Assembly (NCBI GenBank): GCA_963693315.1
Contig: OY856186.1
Coordinates: forward strand, 130,882,451-130,946,450
DNA length: 64,000 nt
Source: Diogma glabrata
Lineage: Eukaryota; Arthropoda; Insecta; Diptera; Cylindrotomidae
Direction: 5' to 3'
A program made the translations under genes and the position numbers. Below are positions 12,244 to 22,923 of the stretch, in pieces; positions within the stretch are counted from its first letter, which is position 1; each line of letters begins with the position of its first letter. The notes under the pieces are model-generated. The model had not been told where the DNA came from, did not search any database, and was given only the letters and a program-made list of their open reading frames with translations.

Positions 12244-13126
12244 CCAGGTAGTACGTAATCGATTTGTAATAGATATGGTATCGATTACATGTAATCATAT
12301 AATCGAAACATGTTTCGATGTAGTTTCGATACTGTATCGATTACATTTAGAACAACGTGTTCGCCCTAGTAAGCGAATATGTGATCGATACCAAATCAAA
12401 ACTGTAGTCGATACCAAATCGAAACAAGTAAACGAAACTTAATCGAAACCTGTTTCGATACAAAATCGAAACTACTAGTGGCAATGTAATCGAAAGTTTA
12501 GAGTTATTTTTTTGTGTTAATTTAAAATATTAATTTTAATTTTAAATATTATAAATTTTATTAATAATTTATTTATTATAATATAAAACACATTTTACAT
12601 ATTTTTATTAAATATAATTACAAAAACTTAAAAAAAAACTATACATGTTAATGTGAACCTGAAATGAGAAAAAATGCCATTAAAAGAAATAGTTTTTAGA
12701 ATTATAGTTATATATATAAAAATGTGAACCTGAAATGAGAAAAAATATCATTAAAAGAAATAGTTTATAGAAATATAGATGTATATATCAAATCAATAAA
12801 TTCAAATTACAGGTTATGTTATATGATGAAAATAAAATTAAAATAACTCTACAGAATAAATATGTATTCTCATATTTATAACATTAAAATGTACTTACTT
12901 TTGAAATATATTATATTATTCACAAAACTTTATATTTGTTTAATTTATCAACAAATACATATGTTACGCGCGACTATATATAAATGAAAGATATGTGCAA
13001 TTTTAAATGTCAAAACGCCATATTTTTTAATTAGAGTGAGGTGACAATATACATTAGGTATGCCTCTTTTTCTCCAATTCGAAACTATCGATTACAAAAC
13101 GATTTCGATTGCAGTTTCTTGCCTGG
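12244..13126. mobile_element. inverted-end element nested in the foldback element, GAAC duplication
   Basis: It begins CCAGGTAGTACGTAATCGAT and ends with the complement of CCAGGCAAGAAACTGCAATC. The sequence GAAC immediately precedes (12240-12243) and follows (13127-13130), giving a clean candidate 4-bp target duplication. The first 250 bp are crowded with ATCGAAAC/ATCGATA motifs, which return at the right end, as expected of subterminal transposase sites. There is no coding region. The superfamily is not assigned. Confidence 0.6.
12650..12790 (+). repeat. tandem duplication, ~71-bp unit x2
   Basis: AATGTGAACCTGAAATGAGA through AAGAAATAGTTT and a short ATATA tail is repeated once with minor changes, inside the 12244-13126 element. 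Confidence 0.85.
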
Positions 13127-13228
13127 GAACTTTTATAATGGTAGGTATAAAATTTATAGATTATATTTATTAAAAAACACGTATAAAGTATAGGTATAAA
13201 TTTAATACATATGGATTATATTCCGAAC

Positions 13229-13360
13229 TAATAAACTGATAATATGTAATTTATACCAATTTTTATTATACCAAACCAATAAACTCATGGTATATAATTT
13301 ATACCAATTTTTATTTTACGAAACTCATAAACTTATGATATATAATTTATACCAATGCAA
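13229..13360 (+). repeat. tandem repeat, ~49-bp unit, about 3 copies
   Basis: The unit contains AATTTATACCAATTTTTATT and AATAAACT. It forms part of the right arm of the 11210-13514 element. Confidence 0.7.
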
Positions 13361-13792
13361 ATAAATGATCTTTATACATAAATATATGCAATTTATATGG
13401 AGCTATTTATGAACTTTTATACCATCGAACTTTATTTAACTAATACCATTTCTTTATGGATTTATATAAATACCATTTTTTACCAATTTCATACCAATAT
13501 TTTCAACCGTGCGGTTAATGCTCATGTATTAATAACCGTCATTACATGATCGTAGCATAATATACTATATTTTATATCATGTAGAAAATTTTTAACCGTT
13601 TGCAATATATAATCATATAATATTTAAGATTTTTTTATGATAATTGTAAGATGTTGTAATAAGTAAATGAATTATAATAAGTCTCATGTCTTGTAATATT
13701 TTTGTAATTAAAAAATATTTTTTTTCCTCTTCAAGGGAAAACAAACTTTGTAAAGTGTTCTTTGCATGCGCAAGCAATTATGCTGTTGCTGT

Positions 13793-14548
13793 TGAGTCGG
13801 GAGGAACGGACCAAATTTCAGGAGTGTATTATACGCGCGAAAACAATGTAAAAAAACTCATATGTTCTCATCCGATTTTCATTTGTTTTCAAGTTATAGC
13901 GCAATATCAAATTTTTTTCTATGTTCCACTTTTATCAACATTTTCACGTAATTAGAGTATGCCATCAAGACTCTAAACTATTTGACATTTATGTTGACTT
14001 GGCAATGTTTCTGTGTATTGTGATAGTAATTAAATGTTTATTTTCAAGTTTGAGTGATTAAAGTAAAACAACATTTCCAGTAAAAACATTTCCAACAAAA
14101 CGAAACATTTCCTGGGCGTTGGATTGGTCGCGGTGGTCCTATTAATTGTCCTCCAAAATCTCCAGACCTTACAGTACTAGATTATTGTTTATGGGGCTGG
14201 TTTAAATATGAAGTGTACAGAGTAAGAGTGGACACTCGGGATGCACTAATTCGACGTATTAGGAATACTGCAGCCAATTTTAAAGAAGAAAGACATGAAG
14301 CAATTGAAAGGGCAATGGGTCATCTTCGTAGATGAAGCAAAAAATGTTTAGAAGTCAACGGCGGTATTTTTAAACGTTTATTAAAAGAACGTTATGATTA
14401 GGAAACCGTTAATATATGAACTTTTCTTTATTTGATATTACGCAATAACTTGAAAACAAATGATTATCGAATAAGAACATATGGGTTTTTTACATTATTT
14501 TCGTGTGTATAATACACTCCTGAAATTTGGTCCGTTCCTCCCGACTCA
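13793..14548 (+). mobile_element. internally deleted Tc1/mariner-like transposon
   Basis: TIRs of about 118 bp with few mismatches begin TGAGTCGGGAGGAACGGACC at 13793, with the complementary end at 14548. They extend inward to GCGCAATATCAAA and its counterpart. The 756-bp element retains only the last ~100 codons of a transposase, so it would be mobilised in trans if at all. A target duplication is not evident, which argues for an old insertion or a TIR edge that has decayed. Confidence 0.85.
14093..14401 (+). pseudogene. Tc1/mariner (DDE) transposase, C-terminal remnant
   Basis: The frame reads FPGRWIGRGGPI then CPPKSPDLTVLDYCLWG, the hallmark block of this insect DDE transposase group. The Asp in SPDLT...LDY belongs to the catalytic region. 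It continues through a helical region ending in HLRR, a TGA at 14333, then CLEVNGGIFKRLL and the expected terminal TAG at 14399. The TGA most simply arose from CGA. The N-terminal DNA-binding domain and the first catalytic Asp are missing, so the gene is dead. It is enclosed by the TIRs at 13793 and 14548. Confidence 0.85.
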
Positions 14549-16125
14549 CCCGTATATCAAATAAAGTAAAAAAAAATGATGTTTTTTGTAAGAACGTACA
14601 CTCATTGATTATGAATAAACTAGAAATATATTGGCGTTCCTTTATTTAGAAAAAACGTTTTTATAAGTTTAGCTTAAAAAATATGATCCCAATGACTCAT
14701 ACATTTGTAATAACCGCTCAGTAGCACTAGCATGTTGCCAACCAACGCGTAGTAGAATAACCTAGTAGCTTTTTATATTTAATTTCGGCGTCTTCACAAA
14801 ACGATTTTAAAGCTTCATTTCTCACTGTGTAATTTATACTTAGAATATAAAAATATTTTCGGCAAAATTACTTTAACATACATGTTTAAAATTTCCAAAG
14901 CTACATTAATAGCGTTGGTTACTATAGGGGCATTACCTCAATACCTATACGATCTCGCCCCAAAGATGTTTTTAGTTTAAAAAAGATATTGCTAGTTCCT
15001 TTGCAAGCTAAAGCACTAAAATTCAAATTAGTGTTGTCACCAATATCGCTATTGTTTTCGACTCCAAATTGATTTTCTTTAGTTCAGCTAGAATTTTACA
15101 GGACAATATTTTTGAAGTTTCACCAGGAACAGTTAATAAATTAAGTACGGTGTTAATGTAAAATTACATTAACACCGTACATGTTATTGAAAGATTGAAC
15201 CATTATTAGGTAAAACTTAGTTGCTTTATGCTTCGATGCATCTGCATATATACAGCAAAATCACGTTGGAGACTAATGCTAATGCACTTGATTTTGTTCG
15301 CGAATAGGAAAATTTCTAGACATCAAGAGACTGTATTAGCCTAGTAGTACAATCCGTACTTCAGAATAAAAAGTTATGCATAATATTATGATAAGAGCTC
15401 ATTTGATTCAAATACATCAATATTTCTCATAAAATTTGTAATTTTTGAGATTGATTCATTGAGTTATTATGTTGCACAATATCAGCTCTACCTTTATTTG
15501 CGATCGAAAAAGATTGACTGCAAATAGTGCACCCTACTCGTGAGCTATTATTTGAATCAAATAACACAATATTTAGAAATTCGAGTCTATGACTATCATT
15601 GGGCATCGGCAATAGTCAATACAAAATTTTTGTGTTTTTGATTTTAATCCTTTGTAGACGCAGAAAAACAAAATTAGTACTTTTTCGTCATCATTTTTAT
15701 TTACTTTAATAACAATATGTACTTTTATATTTGAACAAAATGTTCTGAAAAACAGTTTATTTTTTCGAGTGAAAGCAATAAATTTGAAGCAAAAAATAAA
15801 TTTGTTAGTATGTATTTGAAAGAAAATATTTATTTTGATTTAGGAGTAAGAACGATATTTTATTATCAGTAATTGTAGGCTACAGTAGAAATAAAAACGT
15901 GAAAAATACTTTTTACCCAGAAGTGACAAACCGGAAGTTAAAATGCGGATCTGTTACAAATCATACTTAAAGCATATATACCAAGTTTAATCAAATTCAG
16001 TTATTAGAAACTGATGTTATTGAAGTTTCAAATAAACAGGTGTTCGGGAGGCCTCCCACCACCTATCGCAATATCGTCAAAAAACTAATCAGTTCTTTGT
16101 TATTCAAATCTCCATCTTTTTTAGA
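14549..16125. other. non-coding stretch with one perfect palindrome
   Basis: No gene recognised. Contains the 36-bp palindrome at 15145-15180 and a 12-bp palindrome GGGAGGCCTCCC near 16048. Confidence 0.5.
15145..15180. repeat. perfect 17-bp stem palindrome
   Basis: GTACGGTGTTAATGTAA is followed by two bases and then its exact complement. It is the most perfect short hairpin seen in the window and is not attached to any recognised element. Confidence 0.9.
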
Positions 16126-16270
16126 GTTATGTTTGATATACATCGCTGCCCAAAACAAAAAACCATGTCCCCATAAAAGTTTTTTGCCGAAAGCTATATC
16201 AAAATCCTTAACCCAGATCGAAGTCTTGATATCTCAGAGCTGTGAGATTTCAGCCCTTCCATATTATTTT
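16126..16270 (+). repeat. dispersed repeat A, copy 2
   Basis: Same family as 2717-2866: GATATCTCAGAGCTGTGAGA and the following TTTCAGCCC are identical in both copies. Confidence 0.75.
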
Positions 16271-18502
16271 AGTTTATTTAAATATTATTTTGACTACATC
16301 AAAATACTCATATAATACACAATTTATCCATCATCTCAGATATTTTAGTTTTGTATTATTTAAGTATAATTTTTATCTATCAAGTCTAAAATTTAAAACC
16401 ATCATTTGTTACTTCTTTGGGTTAAATTATTCATAAATACTGAAATTTATTTTGTTTAAGTATATTTTTTTGGTATTAACGACCAAATTTTTTCACTAGC
16501 GGTACTACAAAAAAATACAAACGATTTTGAACAATCTTGTATACTTGTATTATCAATATTATCACAGTTTGTAGGGTAATCACTTGTTTTAAGAATTTGA
16601 GTGATATTTATTACAACTACACTAAAAATAATTTTACTACAATCATCTACGTCGTTTGTTGTTTCCAAAAATATTATTATTTTTCTGGTTCTAAGCTCAC
16701 ACAGCTAATAGTTATAGCACAACACCTTCTGTCTTATAAATTTTATCTCTTTTTAACTATCAAAAATTATACATCACTTGTAGCTGCTTAAAAAAAATGC
16801 TGGAAAAAAGTATTTGAACATGTAAAACCGAACAAAACCTCAGCCGAAAGTATTTCACTATTGTGAAATTTATTAAGTAAAGAATTATTTATAAAAATAA
16901 CCAAATTTTCGGAAACTTTAATCTGTCAGCTAATTATAGCTAGCTATCCAAACAAAACACAATCTTTTTAAGTTTGTATAAAAGCATTTTAAAACAATGG
17001 GGGTTGTCACACCCGTAGATCAATAATTAAACTATAGTTCCAAATCAACAAAACCTGATTTCTTCATGCGTTAATTGCTATATGTATTATATTAAAACCA
17101 TAACATCGCAACTTTTTATTTGTGTTCACATTCTTAAAATATTATTTAAGCTATTAATTATTCTGAAAACTTTTTCTTTCACATAAGATTTAATTTAAGG
17201 AATTTTTAACTCTGACGAAAACTTTACCATCTTCTCTTAGAAGTGTATCTATTAGATGACTATATACATATTATATAATCTCCGTTAACGTAAAAATGTA
17301 TTATATTTATAATATATAAAATATTAAATACTACTATATAGAGAAAAAGCCAAGGAAATTTATTACAAAAGTTTTATGTTTTACTAAATCATTACGATAA
17401 AATAATTATTTTAGTTGTTACAATTATGAACACTTTGAATTAGAAAAAGTTAATGTGTTCAAAGAGGAAAAATCTTTGAAAAAAGTAGTTTAAAAACGTT
17501 TATGCTGTTAAACAAATCACAGACAGTTCAGACAGTTAATTTATGAAAATTTGCGCTTCTGCTAAACTGGCGGATAGTTACAACAATAATGGTGCTAACT
17601 TCAAAATGTGAATACAATTTGTAAGACCAAAGTTTATTCCAGACACAGCTTTGCATTTAGTACTAATAGTTGGTCCTTAAAGATAGATTTGTCAAGTATT
17701 TTTATCTAGATACCAAACTAATCATCTATGATTAAAATGTATTCCCTTTCGCATCATTATTTAAATACATAATAATAATTTATAAAATGCATCTATAAAC
17801 GAAAATTATGGTTCTAAACCTGACCCAATTATCTTGTCTCTACCAACGACTGAAACTTTTCTAAGCCAAGAGACACATTATTTTAAAAAATTTGCTATAA
17901 ATCAAAATACATTTAAACAGCTTCCAAATGATTATTTTAATCTAAAACGAAAAAAATTATGATTTACGTTCTCCCGTACTTGAAAATAAAAACAAAAAAT
18001 TAAACCCACTAAATGTGAATAATATGTAAATATCTTGTTTCGTTTAAAATAATAATTATAATTATATTGCTAAACATAAAAATTTAAACATTTCATCTTG
18101 AATTACTTTGTACAAAGGAAAATATAAGAATAAAATTAGGGAACACATAACAAAGAATAAATACACAAATACTGTTCTTCTATGAAAAGTTTAAATTTTT
18201 ACGAAGTAAATTTCCCAAGTGATGTTTTCATGAAAATATTTAAAAATTAGGAGTGTTTTGTGTAACAAAATCAAGCTTGCGGTGACGAAATGGTTAGAAA
18301 GATACTAAAATAATTTCAAGTTTTGATAAGAACAAAGCGTTACGAAATATATTGTGATGAGCTTTTTGTTCGCTGAATTGAGCTACATATATACATAGTC
18401 TGTTAAATAAATTAATAAAAAGTTGTATATGCAAACCATTTTTATTCTCTTCCATTTATTAATATCAGATTTATTAGTATTTTTTTCCATAATACTAGTA
18501 TG
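16271..18502. other. AT-rich non-coding stretch
   Basis: Short open frames only, none with a recognisable domain. GGGTTGTCACACCCGTAGAT near 16999 resembles the complement of 49725-49740 inside the Helitron. Otherwise nothing to report. Confidence 0.5.
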
Positions 18503-18805
18503 CAGTGGTGATATTTGAAGTATTTAACAACGGTACGCATGGAAAATATCTGTCAGAGATATATATTAACTTAAACATTTAAATAAGAAAGTATATAATA
18601 ATATTAAAAATCGACTTAAATAATTTCCAAAGTAAATTTTGACTTTGGAGCAGCAGAATAAGAACTGATTTTTTAACACCCTTGTCACTTGGTAGATGTT
18701 GTCCCAGTCTCAACCGTAATTTAACATAAGATATGCATCAAAATCTTCAATAGATTTTTCCATAAAATCTATTGTTATTAAATAGTTTGTTGTTTTTATT
18801 AGTAA

Positions 18806-19080
18806 CCCTTGTTTCTCTTGTAATTCTTTTCCTGGATTCATTTTAAACTATAACTGAGATAGTTGCAGGATTTTGCCCGTTATACGTTATATCAATAAAA
18901 TAAAATTATTTCGAAAGAAAGATTTGCAAGTTGAATTTATTATATAAATGTCTGTAAGGAAATCTATGAAATTATACAATTTTTGGGGCTCGTTCGGCAA
19001 GAAGCGATAAGTCATCTTTGAAACAGGTCATCGCAAAACCTCATCAGTGGGTTTTACAGTTGTTTAAAATATTTTTGGAT
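18806..19080 (+). repeat. LTR-like/leader repeat, copy 1
   Basis: AACTGAGATAGTT and ATATCAATAAAATAAAATTA recur in the same order at 20695-20910. At 18984, TGGGGCTCGTTCGG resembles the primer-binding sites of insect gypsy-like elements. The placement 350 bp before the gag fragment suits an LTR plus leader. Borders are uncertain. Confidence 0.45.
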
Positions 19081-19427
19081 TCAACATTGATATTTGATAT
19101 TGGCTAATAAACGATATTGGCTAAGTTGTGGCACCTTTTTAGATTATAATAATATCTAAACCTCGCACGGGATTTAGGACTTCCTTGGATACAAAATTTT
19201 TAAGAAAATTCTTTTATTTTTGGTGAAAATAGACGCAAAAATAATTTAGTATTTTGTCCGGTATTTTGTGAAATCATAACGGTTTAACGTGTATGGTTTG
19301 AACATTTGATGAGGAAAAATGTCTACAAAGATTTTAATCGAGCTTAAATAAAATTTTCGAATGATCAGCAACCAAGTACGTCGAATGCAACTGATCTGGG
19401 AAATGAAGTTTACTGTAATTAAAAGAA

Positions 19428-20199
19428 ATGCGACGCAAATTAAAACACATTAAAATCAATTATAAAAGGAGAGATTCTGGCAACGATGAAAATCAGTCCA
19501 ACTCCAATGTTATTGATTCAGGAGAAAGAATATATAAAGAAACACAGATGGTGGATGAGAATGAACAATATGAGGAAGCGATTCGATGCAATGATGTCCA
19601 AAATTCTAAAACAACATTTGATGGTGAATCGAATTACAGAATTCAATCTTTAGTCGAAGAGATCGAAAGGAGACCAAATGAATTGTACACACAGACAAAA
19701 GAAATTTAAAGCTGAAAACTGATCTAAGAACTTTTAGAAAGTTTAAAGATCATCAAATTTTGGAATTTTCTGAAAAATAAGTAGTGCTGAGATACATAGG
19801 CAATGGCAAGTGCGAATAAAATCGAATGATGAAAGTTTGGAGAATTATTTAATGTTAGTGCGTGAACTTGAATTAATGGGTGGAGTAGAAGATCAATCTG
19901 TGATTGAGTACACATTTAAAGATATCATGGATACTGCAACTAACAAGTTGTTATTGTATAAATCTACAACCGTTGACGAGTTTGAGCAAAAACTAAAGTT
20001 GTATTTCCAATTTAAGATAGACAACAATAACGCAATTGGAAAACTAGCTACAATCAGAACTGGTTTTCCGTGCTATAATTATGAAGAGAAAGGGCATTCA
20101 TCAAGGAGATGTCTGAATAAGAATAAAGGGGTTAAGAGTTTTGAGTGTAATAATTTTGGACATATCGCCCCGGAATACCCCGAAGATGAGGATGAATAA
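19428..20199 (+). pseudogene. LTR retrotransposon gag remnant with damaged zinc knuckles
   Basis: Two frames separated by a shift and stops (19428-19709 and 19810-20199) together look like a gag polyprotein. The acidic N-terminal part is followed by a capsid-like segment (YLMLVRELELMG). The end has two zinc-knuckle motifs, CYNYEEKGHSSRRC and FECNNFGHIAPEYP. In the first, the second Cys is Tyr. In the second, the first Cys is lost and the last is Tyr. Gag packages the element RNA. The knuckle substitutions plus the frame break make this copy non-functional. No pol follows. Confidence 0.7.
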
Positions 20200-20430
20200 G
20201 AAACTGATTCTATCAAATCTCATGCTGACAATGAGCTACCTCAAACCGATAGGAAGACGATAAGGAAGATGATTAAGGAAGACGATTAGTTATACGAATC
20301 TATTGTTGTAGAAGAATTATGCAGTCAGTGAACCAGTCGCTGACATTAAATTTAGCAATCGTGAAGAAAAAAAGCTACAACTGACGACGAGTAGCTTAGA
20401 GAAGACTTGTGCGTTAATCGTACACTAAAA

Positions 20431-20608
20431 GAAAAAATTCGGCCACTACAACCTGTTTTGTGCCAACCATTTCTAAAACAATAAATTCAAATTCGGTTTT
20501 TGTTGCTTCAAACTTGATTTTTGAAGAAAAGACAACCGAATTTGAGGTTATTATGACAGAAAACATTCGGTTGGCACAAAAGAGGTTGTAGTCACCAAAT
20601 TTTTTTTC
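20431..20608. repeat. foldback element, ~80-bp arms
   Basis: Left AATTCGGCCACTACAACCTG and TTTTGTGCCAACC are matched by the complements of GGTTGGCACAAAAGAGGTTG and TAGTCACCAAATT at the right. Inside, AATTCGGTT and AACCGAATT continue the pairing. It lies just downstream of the gag remnant. The open frame on the minus strand here is a by-product. Confidence 0.75.
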
Positions 20609-20694
20609 AGTATCGACGTATGACCAAAGCAAAAGACGACATTGCTGAAGATGAGATGAGATGCTGAAGCTCCAGGATGGCCGAATTTGTAAGA

Positions 20695-20910
20695 TCACTC
20701 TGTACCGTAATTCTTTGTTTGATTGATTTAAAATTATAACTGAGGTAGTTCTTTATTGAATTGAATTTTGAGCGTATATAACATCAATAAAATAAAATTG
20801 TGAGCTGGGGAAGGGTGAAAAATCTTGCATGGCCAATACGAATGCGGTAGGTCATATGAAAAAGCACTAAGTTTAAGAAACATTGCAGTTTCTTTTAAAA
20901 TTTTGCAGTG
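20695..20910 (+). repeat. LTR-like/leader repeat, copy 2
   Basis: Resembles 18806-19080: GTAATTCTTT, AACTGAGGTAGTT, CATCAATAAAATAAAATTG, then weaker similarity past the LTR edge. It may be the 3' LTR of the gag element, or a second leader copy. Confidence 0.45.
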
Positions 20911-21149
20911 CGCAGTTTTTGAATTATTGTCAATTTTATGTTAATTATTTTCACGACACCACTAGCTTTCTTTCCCACATTTTCGTTGCTAACAACATTA
21001 ATCCACTGGTATTTAGTTTTAAAATAATTTAGTTGTTTATTATTCCAAATATGTAACAACGCAGCATCACTTAAAAGCATTAATTAATTTAAAAGCATCA
21101 TACTTGCACAATTCAATCATACAATTTAATACAGATTTAGAGTAATATA

Positions 21150-21374
21150 GGTAACCACTATCAGGTAACCACTATTAGGTAACCACTATCAGGGTGGTTA
21201 TTTTGTAGCGTTATCTCACTAGGTGAGATAAATAGTGAGATAAAAAAATTATGTTTAAATGATTTCTTTTATCTAATATAATCGATCAAGGACAAATATT
21301 TTATCTCACTTTTTTTCTCACCTAGTGAGATAACGCTACAAAATAACCACCCAGGTATCAGGTAACCACTATCA
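21150..21374 (+). repeat. 14-bp tandem repeat (GGTAACCACTATCA), interrupted
   Basis: Copies of the 14-mer at 21150-21191 are separated by the inverted-repeat element at 21193-21351 from one more copy at 21361-21374. Confidence 0.75.
21193..21351. mobile_element. 159-bp MITE with 36-bp perfect TIR
   Basis: GGTGGTTATTTTGTAGCGTT continuing through ATCTCACTAGGTGAGA is exactly complemented at the right end. CAG flanks both sides (21190-21192 and 21352-21354), a candidate 3-bp target duplication as in PIF/Harbinger-like elements. The core is AT-rich and non-coding. Confidence 0.85.
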
Positions 21375-21887
21375 AAATATTTTTAGTATTTAACATGTTT
21401 TTACAGCCATATTTAAAAATACAAATGTATTTAAAAAGAGAAATTCCCACATAATAATAAACAACAATCGGTACGGAAAACTTGGAAAATTTTAACAACC
21501 AGTACAGGCGTACCGTTCCGTACCGGCTGAATATCACCACTGCTAGTATGTACTATTGTTTTGTTTTCTAACCTATAGCCTAATGAACATAACCTATTGT
21601 CAAATGAAAATTTTCCTTTAAAAAAATTATCAATATTCAATTGGTATGATACCAATTGGTCAAATTGTTTTGACAATTCAACTCACTAAATAAAGTTTCG
21701 ATAAGGTCCAATAAAATGCTTCATTTACTATTTTTTAACAAATCAAAACGAATTATTTCGATTATTTTTCTCTGGTGTGAAGGAACAGCGAATATTTTCG
21801 AATATTTTCGGCCTACTTAATTTAAAACAAAAATTCACATACAAAATTTTTAGTAATTTAAATTAATTTAAAACAAAAATTCCCGTA

Positions 21888-22030
21888 CAAAATTATGTGA
21901 AAATGCAATTTGCAAATAGTACAAATGTCCGTTTTCATTCATAAATGAGTGCATGTTTATGTTTATTTATCAAAAATAAATTACAAATTTATAACATTTA
22001 TTCGCCTACTAAGATGAAATAATATTTTAT
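21888..22030 (+). repeat. dispersed repeat C, copy 2
   Basis: Same family as 10800-10930 (AAATGTCCGTTTTCATTCAT, TTCGCCTACTAAGATGAAAT), ending shortly before foldback E2. Confidence 0.7.
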
Positions 22031-22090
22031 TATGTATGATTATATTGTATGAAATAATGTCACTATTTCTGTTCGTTAAATTGTCTGCTA

Positions 22091-22270
22091 AATACAACTC
22101 GTCACCAAATTATTAGTCGATTATTTTTCAACATTACCACATTACCACTCATGCCATTTGAGGTTAAAAATTTCCCTCGTGCGCTACGCGCACTCGGGAC
22201 CTCAAATGACATTCGTAATAATGATTATGAAAAATAATCGACTATTATTTGACGACTCGTGATATTATAT
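22091..22270. repeat. foldback element with CGAG/GTA hairpin tip (E2)
   Basis: Arms AGTCGATTATTTTTCA and TGAAAAATAATCGACT pair exactly, and outer parts pair imperfectly. The tip on the + strand is CTCG (22176-22179), TGCGC, TAC, GCGCA, CTCG (22193-22196). On the minus strand this is CGAG, a 5-bp stem, loop GTA, CGAG. Confidence 0.8.
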
Positions 22271-22289
22271 ATGATTGTTTTATGGTAGT

Positions 22290-22414
22290 TTATGTAACAA
22301 GTACGCAAAATATGGTTTTACCGGACGAATCGTAATGTTTCCGGACGAGGCGCTAGCCGAGTCTGTAATATGAAGATGAGTCTGTTAAAGCCATTTGCGT
22401 ACGTGTTGCATACA
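22290..22414. repeat. foldback element with CGAG/GCTA hairpin tip (E3)
   Basis: Arms GTACGCAAAATATGG and CCATTTGCGTAC pair with one small bulge. The tip is CGAG (22346-22349), GC, GCTA, GC, CGAG (22358-22361). It starts about 20 bp after foldback E2 but has unrelated arms. Confidence 0.75.
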
Positions 22415-22923
22415 ACGTTTTTTGGCTAATTTATTGCTTAATTTGTATTCTCTCGTACCTAAAAATTTGATTTTTGATCAAAACTTATCAAAGCAATTGT
22501 GATTATAATTCGAAAATAATTATTATATAAAGTGAAAACAAATTTTGAATCCGCTAAAGTGTTGTCATAACGACTTTGAGTACTAGGCCGCTCAAATACA
22601 ATTTTGCGGACTCTAAACAGTTCTAAACAGTTCTAATTTTAAGTTAAACTCTTCTATTTCTTTTAGTTGAATTTGGTTGATAGTTGGGAATGGGTTTTTT
22701 TATCACCAGGGTTTTTTTAATCAAAAATTTGATTTATCAATTAAAAAAATAAAGATTTATTGTTTTAATTGAAGAAAACGTTTTTATTTTATATAATACA
22801 TAATTCTTTGTCAGAGAATAAAGTAATGTAATCAATTCGCGTTTAATGAATTTTATTCTCAAGCAAAAGCTTAAAATTTGAGCGAGGCACGAATAAAACT
22901 ATGGCACGAATAAGCTATTACAC
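22415..22923. other. non-coding stretch
   Basis: No feature recognised apart from a short direct duplication AACAGTTCTA near 22617-22637. Confidence 0.45.

Larger units (their letters stand above)
11210..13514. mobile_element. large foldback element with repeat-filled arms
   Basis: The ends are inverted: CCGCACTGTTGAAAATTTTA at the left and, complemented, CCGCACGGTTGAAAATATTG at the right. Both arms are filled with tandem repeats rich in GGTATAAATT/ATACCAAAT motifs: two ~174-bp copies on the left (11337-11681) and about three ~49-bp copies on the right (13229-13360). CACTG-like ends and repeat-filled arms recall Foldback/Galileo-type elements of the P superfamily, but that is an analogy. No target duplication was found and no transposase is present. 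Confidence 0.55.
18503..21542. mobile_element. hAT-type transposon with 8-bp target duplication
   Basis: The left end CAGTGGTGATATT at 18503 is matched by the complementary AATATCACCACTG ending at 21542. Further GGTACG motifs follow inside both ends. CTAGTATG lies directly outside both ends (18495-18502 and 21543-21550), an exact 8-bp duplication as in the hAT superfamily, whose ends commonly read CAG(T/G)G. The 3-kb interior has no hAT transposase. It holds a broken LTR-element gag and smaller inverted-repeat elements, so it is non-autonomous. Confidence 0.85.
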
